A DNA stretch of 64,000 bases from Actinostola sp. cb2023 (Eukaryota; Cnidaria; Anthozoa; Actiniaria; Actinostolidae). The stretch spans positions 124,001 to 188,000 of the forward strand of contig JAUJYZ010001354.1 of assembly GCA_033675265.1 (NCBI GenBank), written 5' to 3'. The translations under genes were made by a program, and so were the position numbers. Shown here piece after piece: positions 41,601 to 55,396 of the stretch; the first letter of the stretch is position 1, and each line of letters begins with the position of its first letter. Below the pieces are notes generated by a model. The model ran no database searches. It was not told where the DNA came from and saw only the letters and a list, made by a program, of their open reading frames with translations.

Positions 41601-44600
41601 TATATATGAGATAACTGGTACAGTTATTTTGTGAATTATTAAATTGAACTAAAGGTTGACTGACAGGGACTATAGGTTATTATATTGGTTAAACTACTGG
41701 TTGAAATATTGCTTAGATTACTGTACATGTATATAGAAATGTTGTTGTTGGCATTATTGTACTGCAGCTAGAGAAAGATATACTTGTATATCGGTCTGGG
41801 AATGCAATATGCAATATGCAGCAAAACCTAGGACAACGTTTTTTGAATTACACAATGTAGCTGAACATTATTAGACAGTATACATTTTCCTGAAATAATG
41901 GCCTTCCATTTTTAGCCATGTTTGGTTCATGTTACAAATACAATGTACATGTAGTTATATATCTGTTGTGTAGTTTTAATTGTCATTTGGTTCAATCTGG
42001 ACAGTCAATGAGATACATGTATATATACTGGCAACAAGAAAACAGTGCTCTGGTGATTCATTTAGTGCCAGTGTGTCCATGGCAATAGTAAAGCGCTATT
42101 GGATAAATTAGAAATAGCGCTATATAAATTGATTATTATTATTATTATTATAGTAGGATCGACTACTGATTTATTCACTAATATTGAACTGTCAACGTTC
42201 CACAGTCATTTCTCATTATGTGAAGTTATGATTTCTGACAAGGGTCCAAAGTACTTCTGCAAAGAATACAAGCAGTTTGCCAAAGCTTGGTGTTTTAAGC
42301 GCATCATCTCTTCACCCCACAGTTCAAACAGTGAAACAACTGCTTCAGAAATCATCAGAAAGTGGGCAAGACACTTATCTAAGTCTACTGAATTACAGGA
42401 ACACTGCTGTCCACAACACAGCTTCGCCAGCATAACTTCTGATGAACAGGCACCTACGAATGTCCCTCCCATCGACTCATCGTCAACTACATGTAGAACC
42501 CAAAGTCATTGATCATAACAAGATCATCAAAAAACTGATGTACAAACGAGATTCTATGATTGTACTGCTTCCAAAAGTCAGAGAAGGTGAGAAAGTCAGA
42601 ATTACAACTCCAAAAAAGGAAGGCAGCAGTCACTATTAATAATATTATTAATAATATTAATTAGTAATAATATTAATATTAATTAATAATATTAAGTATG
42701 TGCACAATCCCAGGTCTTACATACAACATGTACTGTACATGTGGTTTTCACCTCAAATGGAAGTGTGTCTGAAACTGCCAACTTTTGTGTAATGTCCAGT
42801 GTGACACTATATTGTGTGACATGATAGATTAAAAATAGGTGACTGATAGGTATTATGGGATAGTAATGAAATAAACAGAATCCATGTGCAAATGCACATG
42901 TCATCTTACGGTCCAATTATTTCGTGTTTCTCACCATTCCAATTTGATGTCAACCAACTCACAAAATACCTTGCAGCTACATGTAACACCTTCACCCTTA
43001 CAGTACTGCCAGAGAAACAAGATGGCAGTATCCGTACACAATCTGGACGAATCATAAAATACCTTGCAGCTACATGTAACACCTTCACCCTTATAGTACT
43101 GCCAGAGACACAAGATGGCAGTATCCGTACACAATATGGACGAATCATAAAATACCTTGCAGCTACATGTAACACCTTCACCCTTATAGTACTGCAAGAG
43201 ACACAAGATGGCAGTATCCGTACACAATATGGACGAATCATAAAATACCGTGCAGTCACATGTAACACCTTCACCCTTATAGTACTGCCAGAGACACAAG
43301 ATGGCAGTATCCGTACACAATATGGACGAATCATAAAATACCTTGCAGTCACATGTAACATCTTCACCCTTACAGTACTGCCAGAGACACAAGATGGCAG
43401 TATCTGTACACAATCTGGACGAATCATCAAATACCTTGCAATCACATGTACCACCTTCACCCTTACAGTACTGCCAGAGACACAACATGCCAGTATCTGT
43501 ACACAATCTGGACGAATCATAAAATACCTTGCAGTCACATGTAACACCTTCACCCTTATAGTACTGCCAGAGACACAAGAGGGCAGTATCTGTACACAAT
43601 CTGAACGAATCATAAAATACCTTGCAGTCACATGTGACACCTTCACCCTTATAGTACTGGCAGAGACACAAGATGGCAGTATCCATACACAATCTGGACA
43701 ATTCATAAAATACCTTGCAGCCACATGTAACACCTTCACCCTTACAGTACTTACAGTAATGCGAGAGACACAAGATGGCAGTATCCATACACAATCTGGA
43801 CGAATTATAAAATACCTTGCAACCACATGTAACACCTTCACCCTTACAGTACTTACAGTAATGCCAGAGACATAAGATGGCAGTATCCATACACAATCTG
43901 GACGAATCATAAAATACCTTGCAGTCACATGTAACACCTTCACCCTTACAGTACTGCCAAGAGACACAAGATGGCAGTATCATTACACAATCTGGACCAA
44001 TCATAAAATACCTTGTGCACAGCCACATGTAACATATTCACCCTTACAGTACTGCCAAGAGACACAAGATGGCAGTATCCGTACACAATCTGGACGAATC
44101 ATAAAATACCTTGCAGTCACATGTAACACCATCACCCTTACAGTACTGGCAGAGACACAAGATGGCAGTATCTGTACACAATCTGGACGAATCATAAAAT
44201 ACCTTGCAGTCACATGTAACACCTTCACCCTTATGGTACTGCCAGAGACACAAGATGGCAGTATCCGTACACAATCTGGACGAATCATCAAATACCTTGC
44301 AGTCACATGTACCACCTTCACCCTTACAGTACTGCCAGGGACACAAGATGCCAGTATCTGTACACAATATGGACCAATCATAAAATACCTTGCAGTCACA
44401 TGTGACACCTTCACCCTTATAGTACTGCCAGAGACACAAGATGGCAGTATCTGTACACAATATGGACCAATCATAAAATACCTTGCAGTCACATGTACCA
44501 CCTTCACCCTTACAGTACTGCCAGGGACACAAGATGCCAGTATCTGTACACAATATGGACCAATCATAAAATACCTTGCAGTCACATGTGACACCTTCAC

Positions 44601-47600
44601 CCTTACAGTACTGCCAGAGACACAAGATGGCAGTATCCATACACAATCTGGACCAATCATAAAATACCTTGCAGTCACATGTGACACCTTCACCCTTATA
44701 GTACTGCCAGAGACACAAGATGGCAGTATCCGTACACAATCTGGACGAATCATAAAATACCTTGCAGTCACATGTAACACCTTCACCCTTATAGTACTGC
44801 CAGAGACACAAGATGGCAGTATCTGTACACAATATGGACCAATCATAAAATACCTTGCAGTCACATGTGACACCTTCACCCTTATAGTACTGCCAGAGAC
44901 ACAAGATGGCAGTATCATTACACAATCTGGACGAATCATAAAATACCTTGCAGTCACATGTAACACCTTCGCCCTTACAGTACTGGCAAGAGACACAAGA
45001 TGGCAGTATCCATACACAATCTGGACGAATCATAAAATACCTTGCAGTCACATGTGACACCTTCACCTTTATAGTACTGGCAGACACACAAGATGGCAGT
45101 ATCCATACACAATCTGGACGAATCATAAAATACCTTGCAGTCACATGTGACACCTTCACTCTTATAGTACTGCCAGAGACACAAGATGGCAGTATCCATA
45201 CACAATCTGGACGAATCATAAAATACCTTGCAGTCACATGTGACACCTTCACCCTTATAGTACTGCCAGAGACACAAGATGCCAGTATCCGTAAACAATC
45301 TGGACGAATCATAAAATACCTTGCAGTCACATGTAACACCTTCACCCTTACAGTACTGGCAAGAGACACAAGATGGCAGTATCATTACACAATCTGGACG
45401 AATCATAAAATACCTTGCAGCCACATGTAACATATTCACCCTTACAGTACTGCCAAGAGACACAAGATGGCAGTATCCGTACACAATCTGGACGAATCAT
45501 AAAATACCTTGCAACCACATGTAACACCTTCACCCTTACAGTACTTAGAGTAATGCCAGAGACACAAGATGGCAGTATCCATACACAATCTGGACGAATT
45601 ATAAAATACCTTGCAACCACATGTAACACCTTCACCCTTACAGTACTTACAGTAATGCCAGAGACACAAGATGGCAGTATCCATACACAATCTGGACGAA
45701 TCATAAAATACCTTGTGCACAGCCACATGTAACATATTCACCCTTACAGTACTGCCAAGAGACACAAGATGGCAGTATCCGTACACAATCTGGACGAATC
45801 ATAAAATACCTTGCAGTCACATGTAACACCTTCACCCTTACAGTACTGCCAGAGACACAAGATGGCAGTATCCATACACAATCTGGGCCAATCATAAAAT
45901 ACCTTGCAGTCACATGCATGTGACACCTTCACCCTTATAGTACTGCCAGAGACACAAGATGGCAGTATCCGTACACAATCTGGACGAATCATAAAATACC
46001 TTGCAGTCACATGTAACACCTTCACCCTTATAGTACTGCCAGAGACACAAGATGGCAGTATCTGTACACAATATGAACCAATCATAAAATACCTTGCAGT
46101 CACATGTGACACCTTCACCCTTATAGTACTGCCAGAGACACTTGTAAGATGGCAGTATCATTACACAATCTGGACCAATCATAAAATACCTTGCAGTCAC
46201 ATGTAACACCTTCGCCCTTACAGTACTGGCAAGAGACACAAGATGGCAGTATCCATACACAATCTGGACGAATCATAAAATACCTTGCAGTCACATGTGA
46301 CACCTTCACCTTTATAGTACTGGCAGATACACAAGATGGCAGTATCCATACACAATCTGGACGAATCATAAAATACCTTGCAGTCACATGTGACACCTTC
46401 ACTCTTATAGTACTGCCAGAGACACAAGATGGCAGTATCCATACACAATCTGGACGAATCATAAAATACCTTGCAGTCACATGTGACACCTTCACCCTTA
46501 TAGTACTGCCAGAGACACAAGATGCCAGTATCCGTAAACAATCTGGACGAATCATAAAATACCTTGCAGTCACATGTAACACCTTCACCCTTACAGTACT
46601 GGCAAGAGACACAAGATGGCAGTATCATTACACAATCTGGACGAATCATAAAATACCTTGCAGCCACATGTAACATATTCACCCTTACAGTACTGCCAAG
46701 AGACACAAGATGGCAGTATCCGTACACAATCTGGACGAATCATAAAATACCTTGCAGCCACATGTAACACCTTCACCCTTACAGTACTTAGAGTAATGCC
46801 AGAGACACAAGATGGCAGTATACATACACAATCTGGACGAATTATAAAATACCTTGCAACCACATGTAACACCTTCACCCTTACAGTACTTACAGTAATG
46901 CCAGAGACACAAGATGGCAGTATCCATACACAATCTGGACGAATCATAAAATACCTTGTGCACAGCCACATGTAACATATTCACCCTTACAGTACTGCCA
47001 AGAGACACAAGATGGCAGTATCCGTACACAATCTGGACCAATCATAAAATACCTTGCAGTCACATGTAACACCTTCACCCTTACAGTACTGCCAGAGACA
47101 CAAGATGGCAGTATCTGTACACAATCTGGACGAATCATAAAATACCTTGCAGTCACATGTGACACCTTCACCCTTATAGTACTGCCAGAGACACAAGATG
47201 GCAGTATCCGTACACAATCTGGACGAATCATAAAATACCTTGCAGTCACATGTAACACCTTCACCCTTATAGTACTGCCAGAGACACAAGATGGCAGTAT
47301 CTGTACACAATATGGACCAATCATAAAATACCTTGCAGTCACATGTGACACCTTCACCCTTATAGTACTGCCAGAGACACAAGATGGCAGTATCTGTACA
47401 CAATCTGGACAAATCATAAAATACCTTGCAGTCACATGTGACACCTTCACCTTTATAGTACTGGCAGATACACAAGATGGCAGTATCCATACACAATCTG
47501 GACGAATCATAAAATACCTTGCAGTCACATGTGACACCTTCACTCTTATAGTACTGCCAGAGACACAAGATGGCAGTATCCATACACAATCTGGACAATT

Positions 47601-50600
47601 CATAAAATACCTTGCAGTCACATGTAACACCTTCACCCTTACAGTACTGCCAAGAGACACAAGATGGCAGTATCATTACACAATCTGGACGAATCATAAA
47701 ATACCTTGCAGCCACATGTAACACCTTCACCCTTACAGTACTGCCAAGAGACACAAGATGGCAGTATCCGTAAACAATCTGGACGAATCATAAAATACCT
47801 TGCAGTCACATGTAACATCTTCACCCTTACAGTACTGCCAAGAGACACAAGATGGCAGTATCCGTACACAATCTGGACGAATCATAAAATACCTTGCAGT
47901 CACATGTAACACCTTCACCCTTACAGTACTGCCAGAGACACAAGATGGCAGTATCCGTAAACAATCTGGACGAATCATAAAATACCTTGCAGTCACATGT
48001 AACATCTTCACCCTTACAGTACTGCCAGAGACACATAATGGTAGTATCTGTACACAATCTGCACGAATCATAAAATACCTTGCAGCCACATGTGACACCT
48101 TCACCCTATTAATCATTAGTTAGCCAATGGCTTATCTATATATACTTACCTAATTTAATCACATTATTCTTGAGAAAGATGTTTCTAGCAATGAGAAAGA
48201 GGCAAGTATTAACCAACAACAACAACAAAACAACAAACAAGTTTATTCTACAAGTTTGTCAAAAATAGATTACAAATGAAAAAATATAACAAATAATAAC
48301 ATTGATAATAGAGTATTGCATGCTTAGAATAACTACATGTACATGTACATGTAGTAAGTTTATTTTATAACTTAGAAAAAAAATTAAAGAAAAAAAGAAA
48401 GAAAGAAAGCATAATTTCTTACCTTGTTTTAAGGTCACGATGTAGAACTCTTCTATAATTTAATGTTGGAAAATAACAGAATTATTAAATGAAGAGGATT
48501 AATTAAAAATAAAAACTAAAGTTCTTGTTCTGGTTATTGGTACATGTACATGTGTACATGGTACATGTACAAATTATACAGCTTTTATACAAATTTATAT
48601 AATAAATAAAATAAAAAACACTGTACAGGTATATTATGAAGTATACATGTTCATGTAAATGTATATTAAACTCTGTAATGATCTATTAAATAATAGTTAC
48701 AACTACGTTTATACTAACAATACTAGTAAAACTGTACAGTATTAGAGAGTATGTTACAATACTAGTAAAACTGTACAGTATTATATTGTATCTTAGAGAG
48801 TATGTTACAATACTAGTAAATAATACTAGTAAAACTGTACAGTATTATATTGTATCTTAGAGAGTATGTTACAATACTAGTAAAACTGTACAGTATTAGA
48901 GAGTATGTTACAATACTAGTAAAACTGTACAGTATTAGAGAACTATGTTACAATACTATTAAAACTGTACAGTATTAGAGAGTATGTTACAATACTAGTA
49001 AAACTGTACAGTATTAGAGAGTATGTTACAATACTGGTAAAACTGTACAGTATTAGAGAGTATACGAGTTACAATACTAGTAACACTGTACAGTATTAGA
49101 GAGTATGTTACAATACTGGTAAAACTGTACAGTATTAGAGAGTATGTTATAATACTAGTAACACTGTACAGTATTAGAGAACTACATTGTATGTTACAAT
49201 ACTAGTAAAACTGTACAGTATTAGAGAGTATGTTACAATACTAGTAAAGCTGTACAGTATTAGAGAGTATGTTACAATACTGGTAAAACTGTACAGTATT
49301 AGAGAGTATGTTACAATACTAGTAACACTGTACAGTATTAGAGAGTATGTTACAATACTGGTAAAACTGTACAGTATTAGAGAGTATGTTATAATACTAG
49401 TAACACAGTATTAGAGAGTATGTTACAATTATACTAGTAAAACTGTACAGTATTAGAGAGTATGTTACAATACTAGTAACACTGTACAGTATTAGAGAGT
49501 ATGTTACAATACTGGTAAAACTGTACAGTATTAGAGAGTATGTTATAATACTAGTAACACTGTACAGTATTAGAGAGTATGTTACAATACTAGTAAAACA
49601 GTACAGTATTAGCAAGGGCGCTAGGACAAAGACGTTGTGTGTATAAGCTATGAGTTGTACTTGTCTGTTGTCTGAATTCTGAAGTATCATTGACCTTACT
49701 GGCCTCTGTTGTCCCCTACTAGTTGCCAGTAAGTCGATTCCTGGCCAACGAACGTTTCGATTTGAATATGTGTATGTTCCAGTCTGCTATATGTTGTCGT
49801 TTCTTATTCGGACGTTTCACTGACCTTTCGATTTGAAATTAAGTTCCAGTCCACACTCTGCCAAACGTATAGTTAGTGATCAGTGTAAGCTAATAAGTTA
49901 ATCAAATTCGCCCTAGCATCACTAGAAGAGGAGGGGGTAGGCAAACAGAGGCTTATCTATTGTCCTCTCGTCTGCTGCTATAATTGAATTATTTTGACAG
50001 GTACGGGGGCAGGCGACGACAGACTTGACTTAACTTACCCGACTAACGCTCTTACCGAGGGCACCCATGAGCGGGTCAAATTCGACGTTTTAACTGATAA
50101 ACGGGGCGTGACTGCCCTACTGCTAGCCTACTGCCCGGCAGGATATCAGTTCAGTAAGCAGTGTTCAAGTAGCGCGCAACGGATTATCTTCACTATAAAC
50201 CGCTTGCAGGATTGATTTTCTCCCAATCGACTTGAACGAGAATGTATTGACCTATTCAAATAATAGATTTGAAAGAAAACTTTAACCTATATAACACACG
50301 AAAAAAAATATTTGAAAATCAAATTAACGGCAAAACTTACCTTCCAGCGAGCTCCCCACTCCAAGACATGACAAGACACTCCACTGATTAATGTTTCAGT
50401 GACTAGTAGTGTTTTTAAAATACAGTCTACTAGTCTATATAAAATTGGTACATTTATAGTGAAGATAGTCCGTTGCTACTGGCTGTTTTACACTTGTAAA
50501 ATGTCGAATTTGACCCGCTCATGGGTGCCCTCGGTAAGAGCGTTAGTCGGGTAAGTTAAGTCAAGTCTGTCGTCGCCTGCCCCCGTACCTGTCAAAATAA

Positions 50601-53600
50601 TTCAATTATAGCAGCAGACGAGAGGACAATAGATAAGCCTCTGTTTGCCTACCCCCTCCTCTTCTAGTGATGCTAGGGCGAATTTGATTAACTTATTAGC
50701 TTACACTGATCACTAACTATAAGTTTGGCAGAGTGCAGACTGGAACTTAATTTCAAATCGAAAGGTCAGTGAAACGTCCGAATAAGAAACGACAACATAT
50801 AGCAGACTGGAACATACACATATTCAAATCGAAACGTTCGTTGGCCAGGAATCGACTTACTGGCAACTAGTAGGGGACAACAGAGGCCAGTAAGGTCAAT
50901 GATACTTCAGAATTCAGACAACAGACAAGTACAACTCATAGCTTATACACACAACGTCTTTGTCCTAGCGCCCTTGGTATTAGAGAGTATGTTACAATAC
51001 TAGTAACACTGTACAGTATTATAATTTTTACACAGATTACTACAATCAAACCTCTATTAAGCGGCCCTCTGTAAGCGGTCACCCTCTATTAAGTAGTAAC
51101 TTTCACACAAATTACCAGAAATCGGTCCCCATCGTTACTGTTATAAACTTGACCTTTATTAAGCAGTCGCCTCAGTCTATTAAGCGGTCAGTTGGCTACT
51201 TCCCAGGATGACCGCATAATAGAGGTTTGACTGTAGTAAAACTTACTTTTGATGCATACTCTGTACAGCCAAGACAATTTGTATAAACCATGCAATAATC
51301 AGTGACTCATCAAATGTTTTACCAGCCTTTTGCCAAGCTGTAATCTTTTCATTTAGATCACCACCCTAATCAAACATGACATTGTAATGGTAGTGATAAG
51401 AACATTAAGCTATACATGTATATGACAACATTTCATCAATTCATTATATCTAATTTATTGTACTAACAATTCATGATAATACATGTACCTCACAATATTC
51501 AGTCACTATACAGAAGAATTCTTGATCAATAAAACTGTCCAAGAATTTGACAATATTTGGATGGTTCAGCTACAAATAAACCAAAGTAAAATCCAATGTT
51601 GTGCAACAACAATTTCAATACTTGTTCAGTCATTCATTCATCCATACAAGAAACCATTGTTCATCCACTTATATTTGTATATTTAATTTCGTTTATTTTC
51701 TGTAATCTTTCTTACTTATGTGAGTCTTGTGATCAGTTGCCATCATTTCCCTGACAATGGGTCAGAGACACGAAAGCTTGGAGTTTAATCACTTGCAAGA
51801 AACACTGTCTACCTACGTTGGATAATAACTTAGCTTCTCTCATAGCATCAACAGTTTCATCACTTGTAAGAAACACTGTCTACTTACGTTGGATAATAAC
51901 TTAGCTTCTCTCATAGCATCAACAGTTTCATCACTTGTAAGAAACACTGTCTACTTAAGTTGGATAATAACTTAGCTTCTCTCATAGCATCAACAGTTTC
52001 ATCACTTGTAAGAAACACTGTCTACTTAAGTTGGATAATAACTTAGCTTCTCTCATAGCATCAACAGTTTCATCACTTGTAAGAAACACTGTCTACTTAA
52101 GTTGGATAATAACTTAGCTTCTCTCATAGCATCAACAGTTTCATCACTTGTAAGAAACACTGTCTACTTACGTTGGATAATAACTTAGCTTCTCTCATAG
52201 CATCAACAGTTTCATCACTTGTAAGAAACACTGTCTACTTACGTTGGATAATAACTTAGCTTCTCTCATAGCATCAACAGTTTCATCACTTGTAAGAAAC
52301 ACTGTCTACTTACGTTGGATAATAACTTAGCTTCTCTCATAGCATCAACAGTTTCATCACTTGTAAGAAACACTGTCTACTTACGTTGGATAATAACTTA
52401 GCTTCTCTCGTAGCATCAACAGTTTCATCACTTGTAAGAAACACTGTCTACTTACGTTGGATAATAACTTAGCTTCTCTCATAGCATCAACAGTTTCATC
52501 ACTTGTAAGAAACACTGTCTACTTACGTTGGATAATAACTTAGCTTCTCTCATAGCATCAACAGTTTCATCACTTGTAAGAAACACTGTCTACTTACGTT
52601 GGATAATAACTTAGCTTCTCTCATAGCATCAACAGTTTCATCACTTGTAAGAAACACTGTCTACTTACGTTGGATAATAACTTAGCTTCTCTCATAGCAT
52701 CAACAGTTTCATCACTTGTAAGAAACACTGTCTACTTACGTTGGATAATAACTTAGCTTCTCTCGTAGCATCAACAGTTTCATCACTTGTAAGAAACACT
52801 GTCTACTTACGTTGGATAATAACTTAGCTTCTCTCATAGCATCAACAGTTTCATCACTTGTAAGAAACACTGTCTACTTACGTTGGATAATAACTTAGCT
52901 TCTCTCATAGCATCAACAGTTTCATCAGGACGTAGTTCCCCTACATATATCTCCTTCAGGCATTTTCTGTTTGAAATGGAAAATCAAATGTCAATCTTTC
53001 ATTATAATTATTAAATCCTATTCAACTTCACTTTATGCACAAATGTGCAAAGGAAGCACACCTGGCCCCCTTCCTTTAGTGCCCTGGGCACCTACATTGT
53101 ACATGTAGATTACGCATTGAAAAAAGCTGTAAACTGATAGGGACTAGTGGATCAACGAAGGACCCAAACATGTTTTTAGAACTTCAATGGAGTCCAAGTT
53201 GTCAAGGAAGGTCAATGGTTCAACACAAGCAAATCCAACACTTACTTATTAACTAAGACATATACATGTACCAACAATGTCCTTATATCATTGTCACTCA
53301 AATAAAGGGAACTTAGAATTTCTCCTTTAAATCAAGCCCACATCTGTAAACTGTTGATTGAATGCTTCATAACTGTGCAAAAAATATGCCTGTTGTCAAT
53401 CAATTCTACCACCATTCCCACCACTCACCCCAACCACCATTCCCACCACTCACCTCATCACCACTACCACCATTCCCACCACTCACCCCAACACCACTAC
53501 CACCATTCCCACCACTCACCCCATCACCACTACCACCACTCACCACTACCACCATTCCCACCACTCACCTCATCACCACTACCACCACTCACCCCATCAC

Positions 53601-55365
53601 CACTACCACCATTCCCACCACATCACCACTACCACCATTCCCACCACTCACCCCAACACCACTACCACCACTCACCCCATCACCACTACCACCATTCCCA
53701 CCACTCACCTCATCACCACTACCACCATTCCCACCACTCACCCCATCACCACTACCACCACTCACCCCATCACCACTACCACCATTCCCACCACTCACCT
53801 CATCACCACTACCACCATTCCCACCACTCACCCCATCACCACTCACCCCATCACCACTACCACCACTCACCCCATCACCACTACCACCATTCCCACCACT
53901 CACCCCAACACCACTACCACCATTCCCACCACTCACCTCATCACCACTACCACCATTCCCACCACTCACCCCATCACCACTACCACCATTCCCACCACTC
54001 ACCCCATCACCACTACCACCATTCCCACCACTCACCCCATCACCACTACCACCATTCCCACCACTCACCCCCACCATACCACCACCACTACCACCATTCC
54101 CACCACTCACCCCATCACCACTACCACCATTCCCACCACTCACCCCATCACCACTACCACCATTCCCACCACTCACCCCATCACCACTACCCACCATTCC
54201 CACCACTCACCCCCATCACCACTACCACCATTCCCACCACTCACCCCATCACCACTACCACCATTCCCACCACTCACCCCATCACCACTACCACCATTCC
54301 CACCACTCACCCATCATCACCACTACCACCATTCCCACCACTCACCCCATCACCACTATCACCATTCCCACCACTCACCCCATCACCACTACCACCATTC
54401 CCACCACTCACCCCATCACCACTACCACCATTCCCACCACTCACCCCATCACCACTACCACCATTCCCACCACTCACCCCAACACCACTACCACCATTCT
54501 CACCACTCGTGAACCCCATCACCACTACCAACATATAATTGTTTTACAAGTCATTCACAAACCTGTCTCATGTCACTAATAATGCAGAGCTGAAGAGTAT
54601 TCTCACAGCCTGCTGCAATGTCACATTTATCAATTATTCAATGTGTGTGTCCATTGTGTTAATATAGACCCATGAGAGAAAATATATATGTGGTTTTAAA
54701 AATGAAATTTAAGCAAAGTTAACATCGAGCTGAGTAGCACTGGCCCACGCTAAGGGGTAGTAATGCAATCAAATGCTAATATTGTGGTCATGCTACATGT
54801 AGCTTGACCTTTGCTCAACAACTCTAGCCGACACATGGTTCACACAATTCTTGCTATTACCAGCTTCTCGCTAGTATTCTCGCTATTGCTATTGGTCCAT
54901 GCTAAAGATTAAACATGATCACATGCTATTGTTGTGATTATGCAAGCCTGGCATGTGCCCAACAACTGCCTGGCAAGGTTCGCACACTCCATGCCAATAC
55001 CTATTAAAAGCTCACCGTCCACTCAGTTATTAACAACAATATATCGTGCTCAGCTAATGGAGTTGCAGAAGTCTATGATGCACATTGTGATTTATATCCT
55101 TTTGAATTTTATATACATGTATATTGAACCCTACTGGGATATAGAATTTATTTGGGATATATCAAAATGTTTCGACTCATACTATTTATTATCTTTGATC
55201 TATTTATAATATCATTGTATACCAATTAACTTTTTCTCTTAATTTAGATGTAATTTCTATAAATGTATATAATTGTAAATTGTATATTTATATCTTTATA
55301 TAGGTTTGTAGCTTCAGAGGGCCACTTGTTTGTTAGTTTGGGCTATTTGTTTGTCACCCTCTTCT

Positions 55366-55396
<31 letters not shown>

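Noticed and set aside
42886..48123. Many long frames (up to 441 codons) on both strands
   Set aside because: All follow the 93-bp unit. Period divisible by three explains them; no start, domain or composition supports a protein.
49994..50215. 73-codon gene inside the foldback
   Set aside because: No domain, overlaps the palindromic arm, and the mirrored arm has no matching selection signal.
53354..54579. His/Pro-rich and Thr/Pro-rich frames of about 400 codons; Gly/Ser-rich minus frame
   Set aside because: Products of the 33-bp array.
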